Positions 12,501 to 19,666 of a DNA stretch of 22,126 nucleotides are shown piece by piece. Each line of letters begins with the position of its first letter. Position 1 is the first letter of the stretch. The notes under the pieces were generated by a model. The model did no database searches. It worked only from the letters and a program-made list of their open reading frames with translations, and had not been told where the DNA came from. The position numbers were made by a program, and so were the translations under genes. Origin of the DNA: Phallusia fumigata (Eukaryota > Chordata > Ascidiacea > Phlebobranchia > Ascidiidae); assembly GCA_008931825.1 (NCBI GenBank), contig QXVZ01000180.1:1-22126 (forward strand), read 5' to 3'.

Positions 12501-15500
12501 CAACCACCAACCACTGATGTTGCATGCTGTCAAGCTAAGAAATCATCTGGCGGTTGAAAGTTTCATGAAAGGTGGTGAAAGAAATTTACAACTTTAGGCA
12601 CTTTCCAACTCGAGATAATTTAGCTCAACTGGTGCTGCAAACATGCGCAAGGAGTTAGGAATCGTAAATGTGGCTAATACAATGCAATAGGAAAAACAGA
12701 GAGAGTTTTCATTGTAATTATTGCATGTAAGGCGCCGAGTACGTTTTCGGGCCGAGTATACTCCACCTTGGGTTAGTCATTTTACGTTATTTATGGGGGT
12801 CAAACCTGCGAATGTTTACTGATGTATCCTCGGACCTTGTTACGTTTTATCAGGTTATGCTGAAATAACAGATGATCAAAAGCAACTGTAATTTTAAATG
12901 CAACACTTGCCTTTACTAAATCGAGAAACGCTTTATTATAGTTTTCTTGATTAGCGTGTGTTATGCTACAACAAAGCAGTGTGCAAGAACTGCATAATAG
13001 AAATAAATTTTTGACTTTGAAACTTGTGGCTACATTCCTTCGAACATAAGTTTTCATGCATATGACGAACCAGTGGAACCACGATTTATTCACAACTTCG
13101 GATATTCTTAGAAGAGAAGCATCGTTTTAGAAACATGTTCAGGGTCATGTGACACTTTTGATGCTTTTTGTGAGCAAAGTTAATAACCAACAAACGAAGT
13201 GTTATAGGAAGTTCTGTCAGGTAGGCAAGATATTGCGAATCCTGCCATTGTACATGTGTGTGACGTCACAATACTCGGCGTATGACATACATCTGCCACC
13301 TAACATTTTCGTAAAACTCGGCGCATATGAAGACAGCATACAAACGACCCTGGATTGTCACATGTCGCACCCCCAGTAGCTTGCAAAACTCTACGCCTGT
13401 GATAATAACGTAATAAAAATTTTTCAATCGAATCCTATAAGACTACAAAACAAAAAATATATATAACCTGCAACAGTTCTGGAAAAGTTTCATCATCAAA
13501 GTGAATGTCTCCTTCAAATTTACCTTTTTGGGCACATTCACAACTTTGTGGACAAAAACTGTGATCACCAGTGTGATATCCAAAAGGACAAGGATATGAG
13601 CAAACAGTAGTGTCAAAAGTACATTCCCTGTCTAATGTAGTGAAGGTTTTACAGACTATACTGTACATATATGTGCATTTTGTTACTTCTGTAGTTCAAA
13701 TATAGCTGACAATTTAATATTCTTCGATCCATGTTTTTAGAAAAGTGGTGCACATGTGGCCAGGAGTACCATATTTTAGGGCTGTGCACATGTACATTTA
13801 AGTATGTCTAATAGCAGTAGTGCATTTATAAAAACTTTTTTAATGGTTAGGAAGCTAAGAGAACAAAAAAGTCACAATTGACATTTAATTCTACTTTTCG
13901 GCACAAGTAAAATGGCTATTTTACCAGACAAAACCCATTTCTATATAATATGTATTTAATAATAGATAATTTGTGACTCACTGGCGGCCTAAGCAAATTA
14001 AAGTCTGCAATGCAGCCGGCAAAATTGAAAATGTTGTGCAGCCCTGTCTCAGAAGATTGCATTAACATATATATGCCTACAGTAAGAAACCATTGCAAAA
14101 ATTTACAAATCAAATTATCTTGTACAATATGAAATATTGCCCGCTCAAAGACAGTTATATAACATGAAAAAACATCCCATATTTATACAACTGTTTAGCG
14201 TCTTGTTTTTGGTCCAAAAATAGTTTTCCACAATCTAAAAAAACATAGTCTTGCTACAAAAGAAAGTATCTAGAATGGTAAAGAAGTTGATTCACTAACC
14301 CATACACATTCCTATTTCAAACGCAGTGAAGTTTTTTTCATCAGTGCAGAATGCAAACTCATCAGAGATTTCTAAAAAGTAATAAAAGGGTAAAGTTTTG
14401 AAATGATGCATAGCAGGCTGATTGTGTACCAAATTTTTTGGTGGGTTACAACTAGGGTTTTAAAAATACTTTAGTCGCTTGTAAAATACAAATGTAAAAT
14501 ATTTACATGTATTTTTGATGTATTATTTGTATTTTTCTCATGAGTAGAGTACCCATAAAAGTAGTTATATTTTTGGTCCAATACACCTTTATTCAACATT
14601 AGTCATTCATTACTTATTAACGCCTTCCAGAACAATGATCATATTGTGACGTAAATCACCCATGACGGCACAATCTGTAGAAGACTATGAGGCCAATGCA
14701 AGTAAGGTTGTTGGATTGGCTGGATTGGGTGCGGCTGTACCCTAAAAGTCCTCATTCATATACTTTATTAACTTGTTGTATACCACTCGCCACTCTCTAA
14801 TGCATGGCGCTAACTTTTTATATTTTTATAACAAAGCCTAATCTGTGCTATGTTCTATAAAATCTCATAAGTGAGTTAAGAACTAATAAACTAATATTTT
14901 TCTTACCAAATATTTTTCTGTGTGTTGTACCTAAATCATTCCATAATTAAAGCTAGACTGGAAAGAAATGCACATCACGCCAACGCGTATTCGATCGTAA
15001 TTAAACAGAGGATCAACTTCATACAACACAGCAAAGTGCCAGTACAGCAATGAAAACGCACATTAGGATAGTAACAATGGAGATTCTTTGAATCAGAGAA
15101 ACGTCTTTTGTCATTCTAACACTGTGCCTTACACAATTATGTTCTTCGATATGTTTCTCTGAGGACGAACCCTTAGACAACACACAACGAAGTATGCCCT
15201 GATGCAACATGCCTTCTACTGCTGAAGCAAGAAGATAAGATATTTTAGCAACTTTTAGGAAGTGTAAAATAAATTGCATGAATAGTTCGGAAATTACAGA
15301 TTCCACAAAAGATGAAATGGTAGTGGTAACTGCGTTTTGTTTTCCGCAAAAAGCCATATTACTTACATATGTGATACACTTCATCATTAAATTAAAAAAA
15401 ACTGACAAAAATTGATGTAAAGTTGGAATGGAAATCAATCATACTGCATCCTGTTATTAGTGTATCAAAAAAGCATGCTAAACGGGGAAAAGTAAAGAAT

Positions 15501-17639
15501 TGAAATAGTAGTGGTAATTGCGTTTTGTTTTCTGCAATAGGCCATATTATTTACATATGTGATACATTTCATCATTAAATTTAAAAAAAACTGACAAAAA
15601 TTGATGTAAAGTTGGAATGGAAATCGATGATGCTGCATCCAGTTATCAGTGTATCAAAAAAGCATGCTAAACGCGGAAAAGTAAAGAATTGAAATGGTAG
15701 TGGTAATTGCGTTTTGTTTTCTGCAGTAAGCCATATTACTTACATATGTTATACACTTCATCGTTAAATTTAAAAAACTGACAAAATTTGATGTAAAGTT
15801 GGAATGGAAATCAATCTTGCTACATCCTGTAATCAGTGCATCAAAAATAGAATGCAAAACCATAATCAGTTTAATTTGAGTACCGAGCCTTGATTTTGTA
15901 CTATTTAATTTGTTGATGGTTTAGGTGCACAATTAACTATTTTAAACAGTCACAAAAGATACTGTGTTTCTGTATACTTTGCACAATCATTATGATGACA
16001 AGTGTTTATCAAATTGTAGTAAAAGTTTTTACACACAGTTACTGCCTTGTACCTTCTAGTGCAGTGGTCGGCAAACTTTTTTTACGAAGGCCCAAATTCT
16101 CCATTTAATCTTTACTGGAGGCCCACACAGCATAAAACGTTCCATACAAACTAATAACTGAGATAAGTTTGTTTCATAAAATGCATTGAAAATATCTCTT
16201 AACACTAATCAATCTTTTTTGTATAAAACCACATTATTAGTTGCTAAAATTCGCCAATTAAATTCATGTCGAGTACACTTTACTTTGCTATTCATGTGTT
16301 CCATCACAATTCATTTGTTACATAACAATTATTTTTGTGTCAAAAAATTATTGTTTGTTTCATCACAATGCATCCCTGCATAACAATTATTTGTCATGTC
16401 AAATAATCACCGTTTACATGTTGTACAATAACCATCCCCCACCATCGCGTCAGAATCCAGCTCCTCTACACCACGCGGCCCAGATAAGTAAGGTTTACGC
16501 GGCCCACTAAAAAGTACTAGGCAGCCCACAATTGGGCTGTGGCCCACAGTTTGCCGACCACCGTTCTAGTGCAATGTTGGTTTATTTTGGAGCACAAGTG
16601 GTATAAACATTACATTGCTTGTTTATAGGTTTTTAAATAAATATGACCATTATGGTTGTTTGTGGTGCGGAACAAACCTGTACTTCCCAAGGTGAAATAA
16701 ATTACTAATGATGCAACTCCACTGACAACAACAAGTGCCACAATTGACTGAAATATCTTTGAAGGGGTTGAAGATTTTGTCTTTTGTTTTCTTTTACCCC
16801 GATCTATAAAAGAAAGCTTTTTTATTACATGTGATATCTTTGTGATACAAATTGTTTACCGAAAAGATTTTTGTTGACTGTGACTTGTGTGACAAATATA
16901 CATTTGGTTGGGTGTGTAATGATACTTACTGCTGTTATGCCATCAGAATGTGTCCTACATAGGGTTTCAAAAATACAATACACTTAAAATACACATGTGT
17001 AAAATACACAAAAAATACGTTGACAAAAAAAACATTTTTTGTAACAAAACTTATGAAAAAGGTTGCGTTGTGCTGTCACAACCTTCCCATATTCAAACTT
17101 TAGAACCCTGTTTATTCTTTTCTATTAACGTATTATCATTTTTTATAAAACCGTACTTGCATAGGTCTTGTAGTCTTATAAAATATTGTATTTTGTGCTG
17201 TCACAGGCGAACCAGGTCACAATTAGATCATTGTTCTGGAAGGCGATGATGAGTAATGAATGACTAATGTGAAATAAAGGTGGAATGTGCCAAAATATTG
17301 ACCCCTTTTTATTGACATAGTCACTCTTTACTCATGAGTTTAGAAAAAATACGAATATTACACCAAAAATACTGTATTTTTGAAAACCTAGTCCTAAAAC
17401 ATTTGTTTATTTTATTAACCAAGTATCTGTAACTGCATCCAAATATCATCGAGCAAAAACAGATATCACATAATCTTACACTATCTGTATCTGTTCCATG
17501 CTTTTAAATAGCAGCGACAACATAATTTGGTATAGCATTATGTTGCTAAACAATTATTTTTACCTTTTTTAATTGATCTGCTCTGGTGATCCAATTTTTC
17601 TCTTCTCACTGGACCTTCCAATTGCTTGCGGTTTTCCAT
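389..17639 (-). CDS. Type II membrane astacin metalloprotease with TSP1 and FG-GAP repeats (15-exon gene)
   Basis: Spliced gene reconstructed by eye; every intron is GT-AG and the phases chain to 2493 nt (830 aa plus stop). Predicted order by residue: basic tail 1-41, hydrophobic signal anchor about 42-64, Cys-rich propeptide 65-178 with FEGD at 138-141, astacin domain about 179-368 with HELLHLLGFKH at 265-275, G/S/T/Y-rich linker about 370-560, TSP1 domains about 561-611 and 613-661, FG-GAP-like repeats about 666-830. Astacins are zinc endopeptidases; TSP1 and FG-GAP modules usually bind matrix or partner proteins, so a tethered extracellular protease is inferred. No hydrophobic segment follows the anchor. 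The start is the first ATG of a short basic exon just before the anchor exon. Oddities are a Leu in the Met-turn and a weak exon 13 acceptor. It may be an ascidian sperm-type astacin/TSP1 protein; that is recalled family knowledge, not shown here. Sequence between the listed exons is intron. Confidence 0.85.
782..1319. mobile_element. Non-autonomous hAT element (family A, copy 1)
   Basis: Starts CAGTTGTCGGCAAACT and ends AGTTTGCCTACCACTG, imperfect terminal inverted repeats of hAT type. It is flanked by a perfect 8-bp target duplication GTATAAAG at 774-781 and 1320-1327. It is 538 bp with no transposase reading frame and lies in the intron between exons 14 and 15. It is clearly homologous to 16062-16563 along its length. 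Confidence 0.92.
1457..1597 (-). CDS. Exon 14: FG-GAP/VCBS-like repeat 2
   Basis: 141-nt exon, acceptor TTTTTTAG|GAAAG, donor CGAAG|GTGCGT, phase 2 to 2. It encodes KVVLNTFSGLPPEVTFEALT, a Cys, then AADFNGDGFEDILCKDR. DFNGDGFED is a textbook calcium-binding FG-GAP loop. One exon equals one repeat, with 23 residues from repeat start to Cys, the same as repeat 3. A second GT four bases further (exon end 1453) would break the frame to the last exon. Confidence 0.85.
2864..3035 (-). CDS. Exon 13: FG-GAP/VCBS-like repeat 1
   Basis: Encodes QYQNLTNLFAFEAFFSESKL then a Cys, then DFDGDQLTDIMCGPTDGGNM. The DxDGDxxxD loop followed by I-M-C matches FG-GAP/VCBS calcium loops and repeats 2 and 3. The donor ACAT|GTATGT leaves phase 2, and AT+G supplies Met at the next junction. 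The acceptor is uncertain: AAAAG|TACAG (start 3035) has the phase needed to join exon 12 directly but lacks a pyrimidine tract; GTACAG|TAT (3030) or TTTTTCAG|TGAAAG (2986) would need an extra exon. Confidence 0.75.
3036..5088 (-). other. Intron 12, with possible tRNA-like pieces
   Basis: About 2.05 kb between exons 12 and 13. It contains the duplication around the n at 3501. TTGTTCGAATCTGGGGCCA near 3223 resembles a tRNA B box and 3' end, and TAGCTCGACGG (minus strand near 4630) resembles an A box, so tRNA-derived SINE remnants are possible. A minus-strand segment near 4133-4190 is exon-like but does not fit the phases. Confidence 0.35.
3278..3724. repeat. 223-bp direct duplication around an n (assembly artefact)
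   Basis: 3278-3500 and 3502-3724 appear identical over 223 bp and are separated only by the n at 3501. Identity of intronic DNA split by one ambiguous base suggests two overlapping contig ends joined without merging. Intron between exons 12 and 13; no exon is affected. Confidence 0.9.
5089..5180 (-). CDS. Exon 12: second half of TSP1 domain 2
   Basis: 92-nt exon, acceptor TTTTACACAG|GTTCC, donor CTCAA|GTATGT, phase 2 to 1. With the previous exon it reads RFRQCSRNQVCASGRRYGIR then SCNTRSC, a standard TSP1 ending (CxG...CNxxxC), closing the domain at C661. An internal AAG|GTATGG sequence resembles a donor but would cut off the last two Cys, so it was not chosen. Confidence 0.85.
5489..6134. 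mobile_element. PiggyBac-like MITE with TTAA target sites
   Basis: Ends GGGGGATTCACGCCAGACGCG (left) and its imperfect inverse at the right (CGCGTCTGGTGTGAATCCCGC) are immediately flanked by TTAA at 5485-5488 and 6135-6138. Inverted similarity extends about 100 bp inward, GC-rich with GGCGGC/GCCGCC and TCACACCAGC motifs. 646 bp with an AT-rich centre that contains a 27-bp tandem duplication (about 5830-5884). No transposase. Intron between exons 11 and 12. Confidence 0.82.
6355..6488 (-). CDS. Exon 11: end of TSP1-1 and start of TSP1-2
   Basis: 134-nt exon, acceptor TTTTGCAG|TACTG, donor AATGAG|GTATTG, phase 0 to 2. It completes domain 1 with YCPGRSYETNACPSDRPCP and begins domain 2 with QWLKWTSYGRCSKTCGAGFQ. 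The conserved WxxWxxCSxTCGxG core is intact. The intron inside each TSP1 domain falls after the CSxTCG strand. Confidence 0.92.
6583..7119. mobile_element. Non-autonomous hAT element (Ac-like ends)
   Basis: Ends are TAGGTATGGGCC and GGCCCATCCCTA, with a perfect 8-bp duplication ATCTGCAC at 6575-6582 and 7120-7127. The subterminal regions carry repeated CTCGGTGCTCGG / GCTCGGCCGAGC motifs, as expected of hAT transposase-binding sites. 537 bp, no coding capacity, in the intron between exons 10 and 11. Confidence 0.9.
7168..7829 (-). CDS. Exon 10: repeat linker and first half of TSP1 domain 1
   Basis: Largest exon, 662 nt; acceptor TTTTTTCTCTACAG|GAAAA with a strong pyrimidine tract, donor GGACAG|GTCTTA, phase 1 to 0. 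It encodes a linker of about 190 residues (370-560) of Gly, Ser, Thr, Tyr and Lys, with nine TS[SY]GxKG units, then NWGSWGTWSYCWKTCGA... RRCGGQ, the first half of a TSP1 domain (WxxWxxC, TCG, basic strand). The linker is probably flexible and could carry O-glycans. A second upstream acceptor (start 7872) also fits the incoming phase but shifts the frame and stops near 7658. Confidence 0.88.
7400..7775 (-). repeat. 33-bp coding minisatellite (11-residue units)
   Basis: Inside exon 10, about ten tandem 33-bp units encode variants of STGSTSYGYKG. The five units nearest the TSP1 side are nearly identical and those on the protease side are more diverged (TSSGYKG, TSSGSKG, TSSGIKG, inserted STGSGGxTG). 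Because 33 is divisible by three and the unit lacks stops in several frames, long open frames appear in other frames and on the plus strand over the same bases; these are shadows. Confidence 0.9.
8192..8269 (-). CDS. Exon 9: C-terminus of astacin domain
   Basis: 78-nt exon, acceptor ACCTCAG|ATGAA, donor CCAG|GTATAC, phase 1 to 1. It encodes NEPIKSQRDGFTDVDVDDLN and VLYKCP. The DxxDVxxLNxLYxC ending is the standard end of astacin domains; C368 pairs with the first domain Cys in known structures. The domain from exon 5 to here is about 190 residues, slightly short of the usual 200. Confidence 0.88.
8344..8487 (-). CDS. Exon 8: astacin Met-turn region
   Basis: 144-nt exon, acceptor TTTTTAG|GCAAG, donor AACAA|GTATAT, phase 1 to 1. 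It encodes KEHNFNKIKKG, then KRSVLHYGGTAFSKEYGLPT. The family pattern is SxMHY...FS; here it is S-V-L-H-Y (residues 320-324), so the Met-turn methionine is Leu while the zinc-associated Tyr324 is kept. The rest of the domain is well conserved, so this does not look like a decayed exon. Confidence 0.9.
8703..9098. mobile_element. Non-autonomous hAT element with TTTGGCC motifs
   Basis: Ends are CAGGGTTGCCA and TGGTAACCCTG, with a perfect 8-bp duplication AGCTGTAC at 8695-8702 and 9099-9106. Both subterminal parts contain several copies of TTTGGCC / GGCCAAA, facing each other. 396 bp, non-coding, in the intron between exons 7 and 8. Confidence 0.9.
9321..9496 (-). CDS. Exon 7: astacin zinc-binding active site
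   Basis: 176-nt exon, acceptor TTTCAG|GTCAT, donor AAAAG|GTTGGT, phase 2 to 1. It encodes SYIGHVFVGRPQTVWLGRGC, then HELLHLLGFKHEH (residues 265-277), the HExxHxxGxxH zinc site with its three His ligands and catalytic Glu. C257 matches astacin Cys84. After the third His the family usually has HExxRxDRD; here it is HEHAHSLRD, so the usual Arg and first Asp are His and Leu. An earlier GTGAGA donor (exon end 9331) would break the frame to exon 8, so the later one was chosen. Confidence 0.92.
10255..10375. repeat. Degenerate CAAGT-rich simple repeat
   Basis: Irregular clusters of CAAGTC/TCAAGT words in the intron between exons 6 and 7. No fixed long period and no coding signal. Confidence 0.5.
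10618..10738 (-). CDS. Exon 6: astacin domain, first helix and first conserved cysteines
   Basis: Encodes KIQTLAKQAF then TRSCIDFVPK and LTNEGGCS, matching the astacin pattern (helix, TCIxFxPR, GCxSxVG). C214 and C236 correspond to Cys42 and Cys64 of crayfish astacin. The donor TTC|GTAAGTA is strong. Two acceptors lie six bases apart: exon start 10738 (CCAG|AAATA) or 10744 (ACAG|TTCCAG). Both keep the frame and differ by two residues in the product. Confidence 0.88.
10902..11000. mobile_element. hAT family C terminus, other end not found
   Basis: Starts CAGAGGTTTTCAACCTGTGG and matches 20911 onward for about 80 bp, sharing the CCCCCATGGGGGT palindrome and CACTTTTTGTAGGGG. No repeat of the left flank ATCTAGAA and no inverted end was found downstream, so the right boundary here is only the extent of visible similarity. 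Intron between exons 5 and 6. Confidence 0.6.
11498..11954. mobile_element. Non-autonomous hAT element with short TIRs
   Basis: Starts CAGGGGTCTCAAACTT and ends AAAACCCTG; only the outer CAGGG/CCCTG match. Flanked by a perfect 8-bp duplication CCCTACAA at 11490-11497 and 11955-11962. 457 bp with GGGCCACAC-like subterminal sequence common in hAT elements. It sits in the intron between exons 5 and 6, 53 bp from exon 5. Confidence 0.82.
12008..12134 (-). CDS. Exon 5: end of propeptide and N-terminus of mature astacin domain
   Basis: 127-nt exon, acceptor TTAACAG|GATTA, donor GCAA|GTTAGT, phase 0 to 1. It encodes an acidic spacer, then ADLWPKRRNGRVRIPYDF. The LWP...G.V.IPY pattern is the start of astacin catalytic domains, where maturation cleavage occurs close by (KRR could be part of the processing site, inferred). 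The next exon continues the first helix of the domain. Confidence 0.88.
13468..13655 (-). CDS. Exon 4: Cys cluster and FxGD propeptide motif
   Basis: 188-nt exon, acceptor AGTATAG|TCTGT, donor TTGCAG|GTTATA, phase 1 to 0. It encodes a seven-Cys stretch (C-K-T-F, REC, TVC, YPC, SFC, QSC, ECA) followed by FEGDIHFDDETFPELLQ. FxGD is the astacin propeptide motif whose Asp occupies the catalytic zinc in the zymogen (family knowledge), so this segment should keep the protease latent. The Cys cluster between anchor and FxGD is not part of a minimal astacin propeptide and resembles a small disulfide-rich, EGF-like module without a confident assignment. Confidence 0.85.
14300..14371 (-). CDS. Exon 3: start of Cys-rich propeptide
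   Basis: 72-nt exon, acceptor TTTTTAG|AAATC, donor TATGG|GTTAGT, phase 1 to 1. It encodes about 24 residues including EFAFCTDEKNFTAFEIGMCM, with two Cys just outside the membrane segment. It begins a nine-Cys cluster completed in exon 4. I do not recognise a named domain in it. The frame is fixed by its neighbours on both sides. Confidence 0.78.
14453..14700. mobile_element. Partial copy of hAT-like family B
   Basis: Begins TAGGGTTTTAAAAATAC and is homologous, in inverted orientation, to about 17200-17390, including the stretch around CCTTCCAGAACAATGATCA. I could not find the opposite end or a matching target duplication, so it is probably truncated or diverged. It lies in the intron between exons 2 and 3. 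Confidence 0.6.
15314..15853. repeat. 188-bp tandem triplication in an intron
   Basis: Three head-to-tail copies starting at 15314, 15502 and 15691 (each GAAATxGTAGTGGTAA...), periods 188 and 189, the last slightly shortened. Copies differ by scattered substitutions. Reading frames over this area are weak and not conserved between copies. Intron between exons 2 and 3. Confidence 0.88.
16062..16563. mobile_element. Non-autonomous hAT element (family A, copy 2)
   Basis: Starts CAGTGGTCGGCAAACT and ends AGTTTGCCGACCACCG, with a perfect 8-bp target duplication TTCTAGTG at 16054-16061 and 16564-16571. It is 502 bp, non-coding, in the same orientation as 782-1319 and slightly shorter through internal deletions. 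It lies in the intron between exons 2 and 3. Confidence 0.93.
16678..16803 (-). CDS. Exon 2: signal-anchor transmembrane segment
   Basis: Acceptor TTTATAG|ATCGG and donor TACAG|GTTTGT, phase 1 in and out. It encodes DRGKRKQKTKSS, then a hydrophobic run of about 23 residues (roughly 42-64, core IVALVVVSGVASLVIY). Its position after a 41-residue charged tail, with no obvious signal-peptidase site, argues for an uncleaved type II anchor and not a secretory signal peptide. A hAT element (16062-16563) ends 115 bp downstream of this exon in gene direction. Confidence 0.8.
16960..17390. mobile_element. hAT-like element (family B) in intron 1
   Basis: Ends TAGGGTTTCAAAAATAC and GTATTTTTGAAAACCTA are inverted repeats. 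The flanks GTCCTACA (16952-16959) and GTCCTAAA (17391-17398) match at 7 of 8 bases, consistent with an aged 8-bp duplication. About 431 bp. Its right half is the reverse complement of 14453-14700. Confidence 0.75.
17564..17639 (-). CDS. Exon 1: start codon and basic cytoplasmic tail
   Basis: ATG at 17639-17637, then 25 codons plus one base, reading MENRKQLEGP and onward, rich in Lys/Arg. The donor is AAG|GTAAAAA, leaving phase 1. The next exon continues the basic stretch into a hydrophobic segment. That orientation, positive charge before the anchor, fits a type II protein with a cytosolic N-terminus. No earlier in-frame exon was seen; an untranslated leader exon or trans-spliced leader cannot be excluded. 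Confidence 0.7.
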
Positions 17640-17738
17640 GTTTTAAAAAAGTGCAAATATTACTGTAATTGTTACAAATCAGTTCAGTTTGTACATGAAA
17701 AAAAGACAAAATTATCATAAAGCCCACTATTTAGTTTT

Positions 17739-17746
17739 ATTTTATA
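17739..17746 (-). promoter_or_regulatory. Possible TATA box of the astacin gene
   Basis: TATAAAAT on the minus strand, about 100 bp upstream of the ATG at 17639, which would give a 5' UTR of roughly 70 bp. AT-rich context makes chance matches likely. A CAG at the end of TAACAATTACAG (about 17662-17673) could instead be a trans-splice acceptor, a known tunicate process. Confidence 0.2.
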
Positions 17747-17897
17747 TTATCAGCAACACTGATCTTGTTGTGCCAAAGTTTGACATGACATTTACGCACT
17801 TTGAGTGGCGGGGCGGCGAAAGACCCTGGGGTAACCTTGTCAACCACCCCTAGTTTCAAGGCAGGCCAAGAAGCAAGGAAACAAAACAAAAGCATGC

Positions 17898-18477
17898 AAA
17901 CATGGAAAAGACAAATGAGGTAGTATGAAAAAATGATGTAGTCGTTAAACATAAAAGAAACACACAAAAGGAGAAAACAAAAACATATGATTAAGTTGTA
18001 CTCAAAAAGATTATGAAAGCTGCGAACAGAAATACACATTTAACAGAAAATTTGGCTCCAGAGCGTGCAATGGGTCACACGTAAACAATAACAAAATCAA
18101 AGTGGACGTGCAGATAGTTGCAAACAGAAACGCACATTTAACGGAAAATTTGGCTCCAAAGTTTAATTGCAAGGTATTGTAAGCTTTTTGTANAACATGG
18201 AAAAGACAAATGAGGTAGTATGAAGAAATGATGTAGTCGTTAAACATAAAGGAAACACACAAAAGGAGAAAACAAAAACAGATGAATAAGTTGTACTCAA
18301 AAAGATTGTGAAAGCGAAGAAGCGAGGAATAGCAAATAAAAAAGCAGCATGCAATGGGTCACATGCAAACAATAACAAAATCAAAGTGGACATGCAGATA
18401 GTTGCGAACAGAAACGCACATTTAACGAAAAATTTGGCTCCAAAGTTTAATTGCAAGGTATTGCAAGCTTTTTGTAC
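17898..18477. repeat. Diverged direct duplication around an n at 18193
   Basis: 17898-18192 and 18194-18477 are direct copies with scattered substitutions and indels. The n lies exactly at the junction. The divergence is more than sequencing error and fits two haplotypes placed end to end, or an old tandem copy spanning a gap. The 5' part also contains an internal partial repeat (around AACGCACATTTAAC). No gene seen. Confidence 0.8.
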
Positions 18478-19544
18478 CGGAGTTTGTTTGTACCTGTGGA
18501 CGATAGTAGTTTTAAAGTTTACTTTGCCTGGTGCTGTGATTGTGGACATTTAATGTTAAACTGAACGCAGAGTTAAACACCAAAGACAGGAGGTATACAT
18601 GTACTTGATTATCAATTTTGACATGCGAAATAGGAAGATGTATTAAAACATTTCTTTTTCACTTGATAATTTTTTTTTGATAAAATGTATTTTAGACTGC
18701 AATTTACACCTTGCATAAAATAGGCAAAAAAAATAAATTTTAAAAGTAGATTTGTACACCTATACCACAGGGTGGAACATACCATCAAAATCCAAAATTT
18801 GTCCAGTATACCAACTGCTACAATGGAACAACAGGTAATTTTACTTAATTAAATCTTTATGGGGTGTGTTATCGCATGTGAAACAAACAACAATGGATGG
18901 GACAACTGAAATTTTGTATCTAGCGTTGCATTAAACAGATTTTTTGCAGAAATCAATTAAAAAAATCAAGGTGTAAGTGTTATGAATAGACATGTGTATA
19001 CATTGTACATACACTTGCTGTGCTTCCTTACTGTCTACTGTACATGTAAATTGATTAACTAATAAATAAAAATGACCAGGGTTATTAAAGTTTGCAGTAC
19101 TTCTGCAACAAAAGACTAAAAATGCAACAGACCGAATTTAGGTTGCTAACCAAGGAACAATCCACAAACATGCAAGACTCATTAGACCCTAAAATAGAAC
19201 AAACTCCTTTGTTTTACCACAATCAACCATTTCCATTTTTAACTGAACTATGAAGTTTAAGAAGAAGTGTTGTATTAAAGAAGAAACTTTTGTTTAATAC
19301 TACGCAACCATGCACGCTACGGTTGCACGCTACAAAAGGCAAAACCGTGACGAAGGTAAGCCATAGAAAACATGTCCTAAAAGTGATAATTAAGCGTCCT
19401 TTGACTTCGTCATAAAATAATTGATTTATAAACTGATTGCTTTAATAACGGCTTTGTGTGGTTTAATTTTTACGCAAAACAGTTTTTTTAATACACTTTG
19501 GTTAAATTGAGTTAATTTCGTTTGGTAAAGGAAACCATAGATCA

Positions 19545-19620
19545 GGGCTGGGGAACCTTTCCGTTCATGAAGGCCACCTAACAATAATTCATTATTCCTC
19601 AGAGACGCCGCAGTGACTGT
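19545..19620. mobile_element. Orphan hAT-like terminus
   Basis: CAGGGCTGGGGAACCTTT followed by GAAGGCCACC is a typical hAT end and subterminal sequence. No partner end or 8-bp duplication was found. The foldback element at 19667 begins just beyond it and may have interrupted it. Confidence 0.35.
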
Positions 19621-19666
19621 GTTGTTTGGCGTTAAGTAAATAAATTGTAATGCGACATAATTGTTA

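Noticed and set aside
15019..15438. 139-residue minus-strand frame
   Set aside because: Overlaps the tandem triplication, is not conserved across copies, and lies in an intron.
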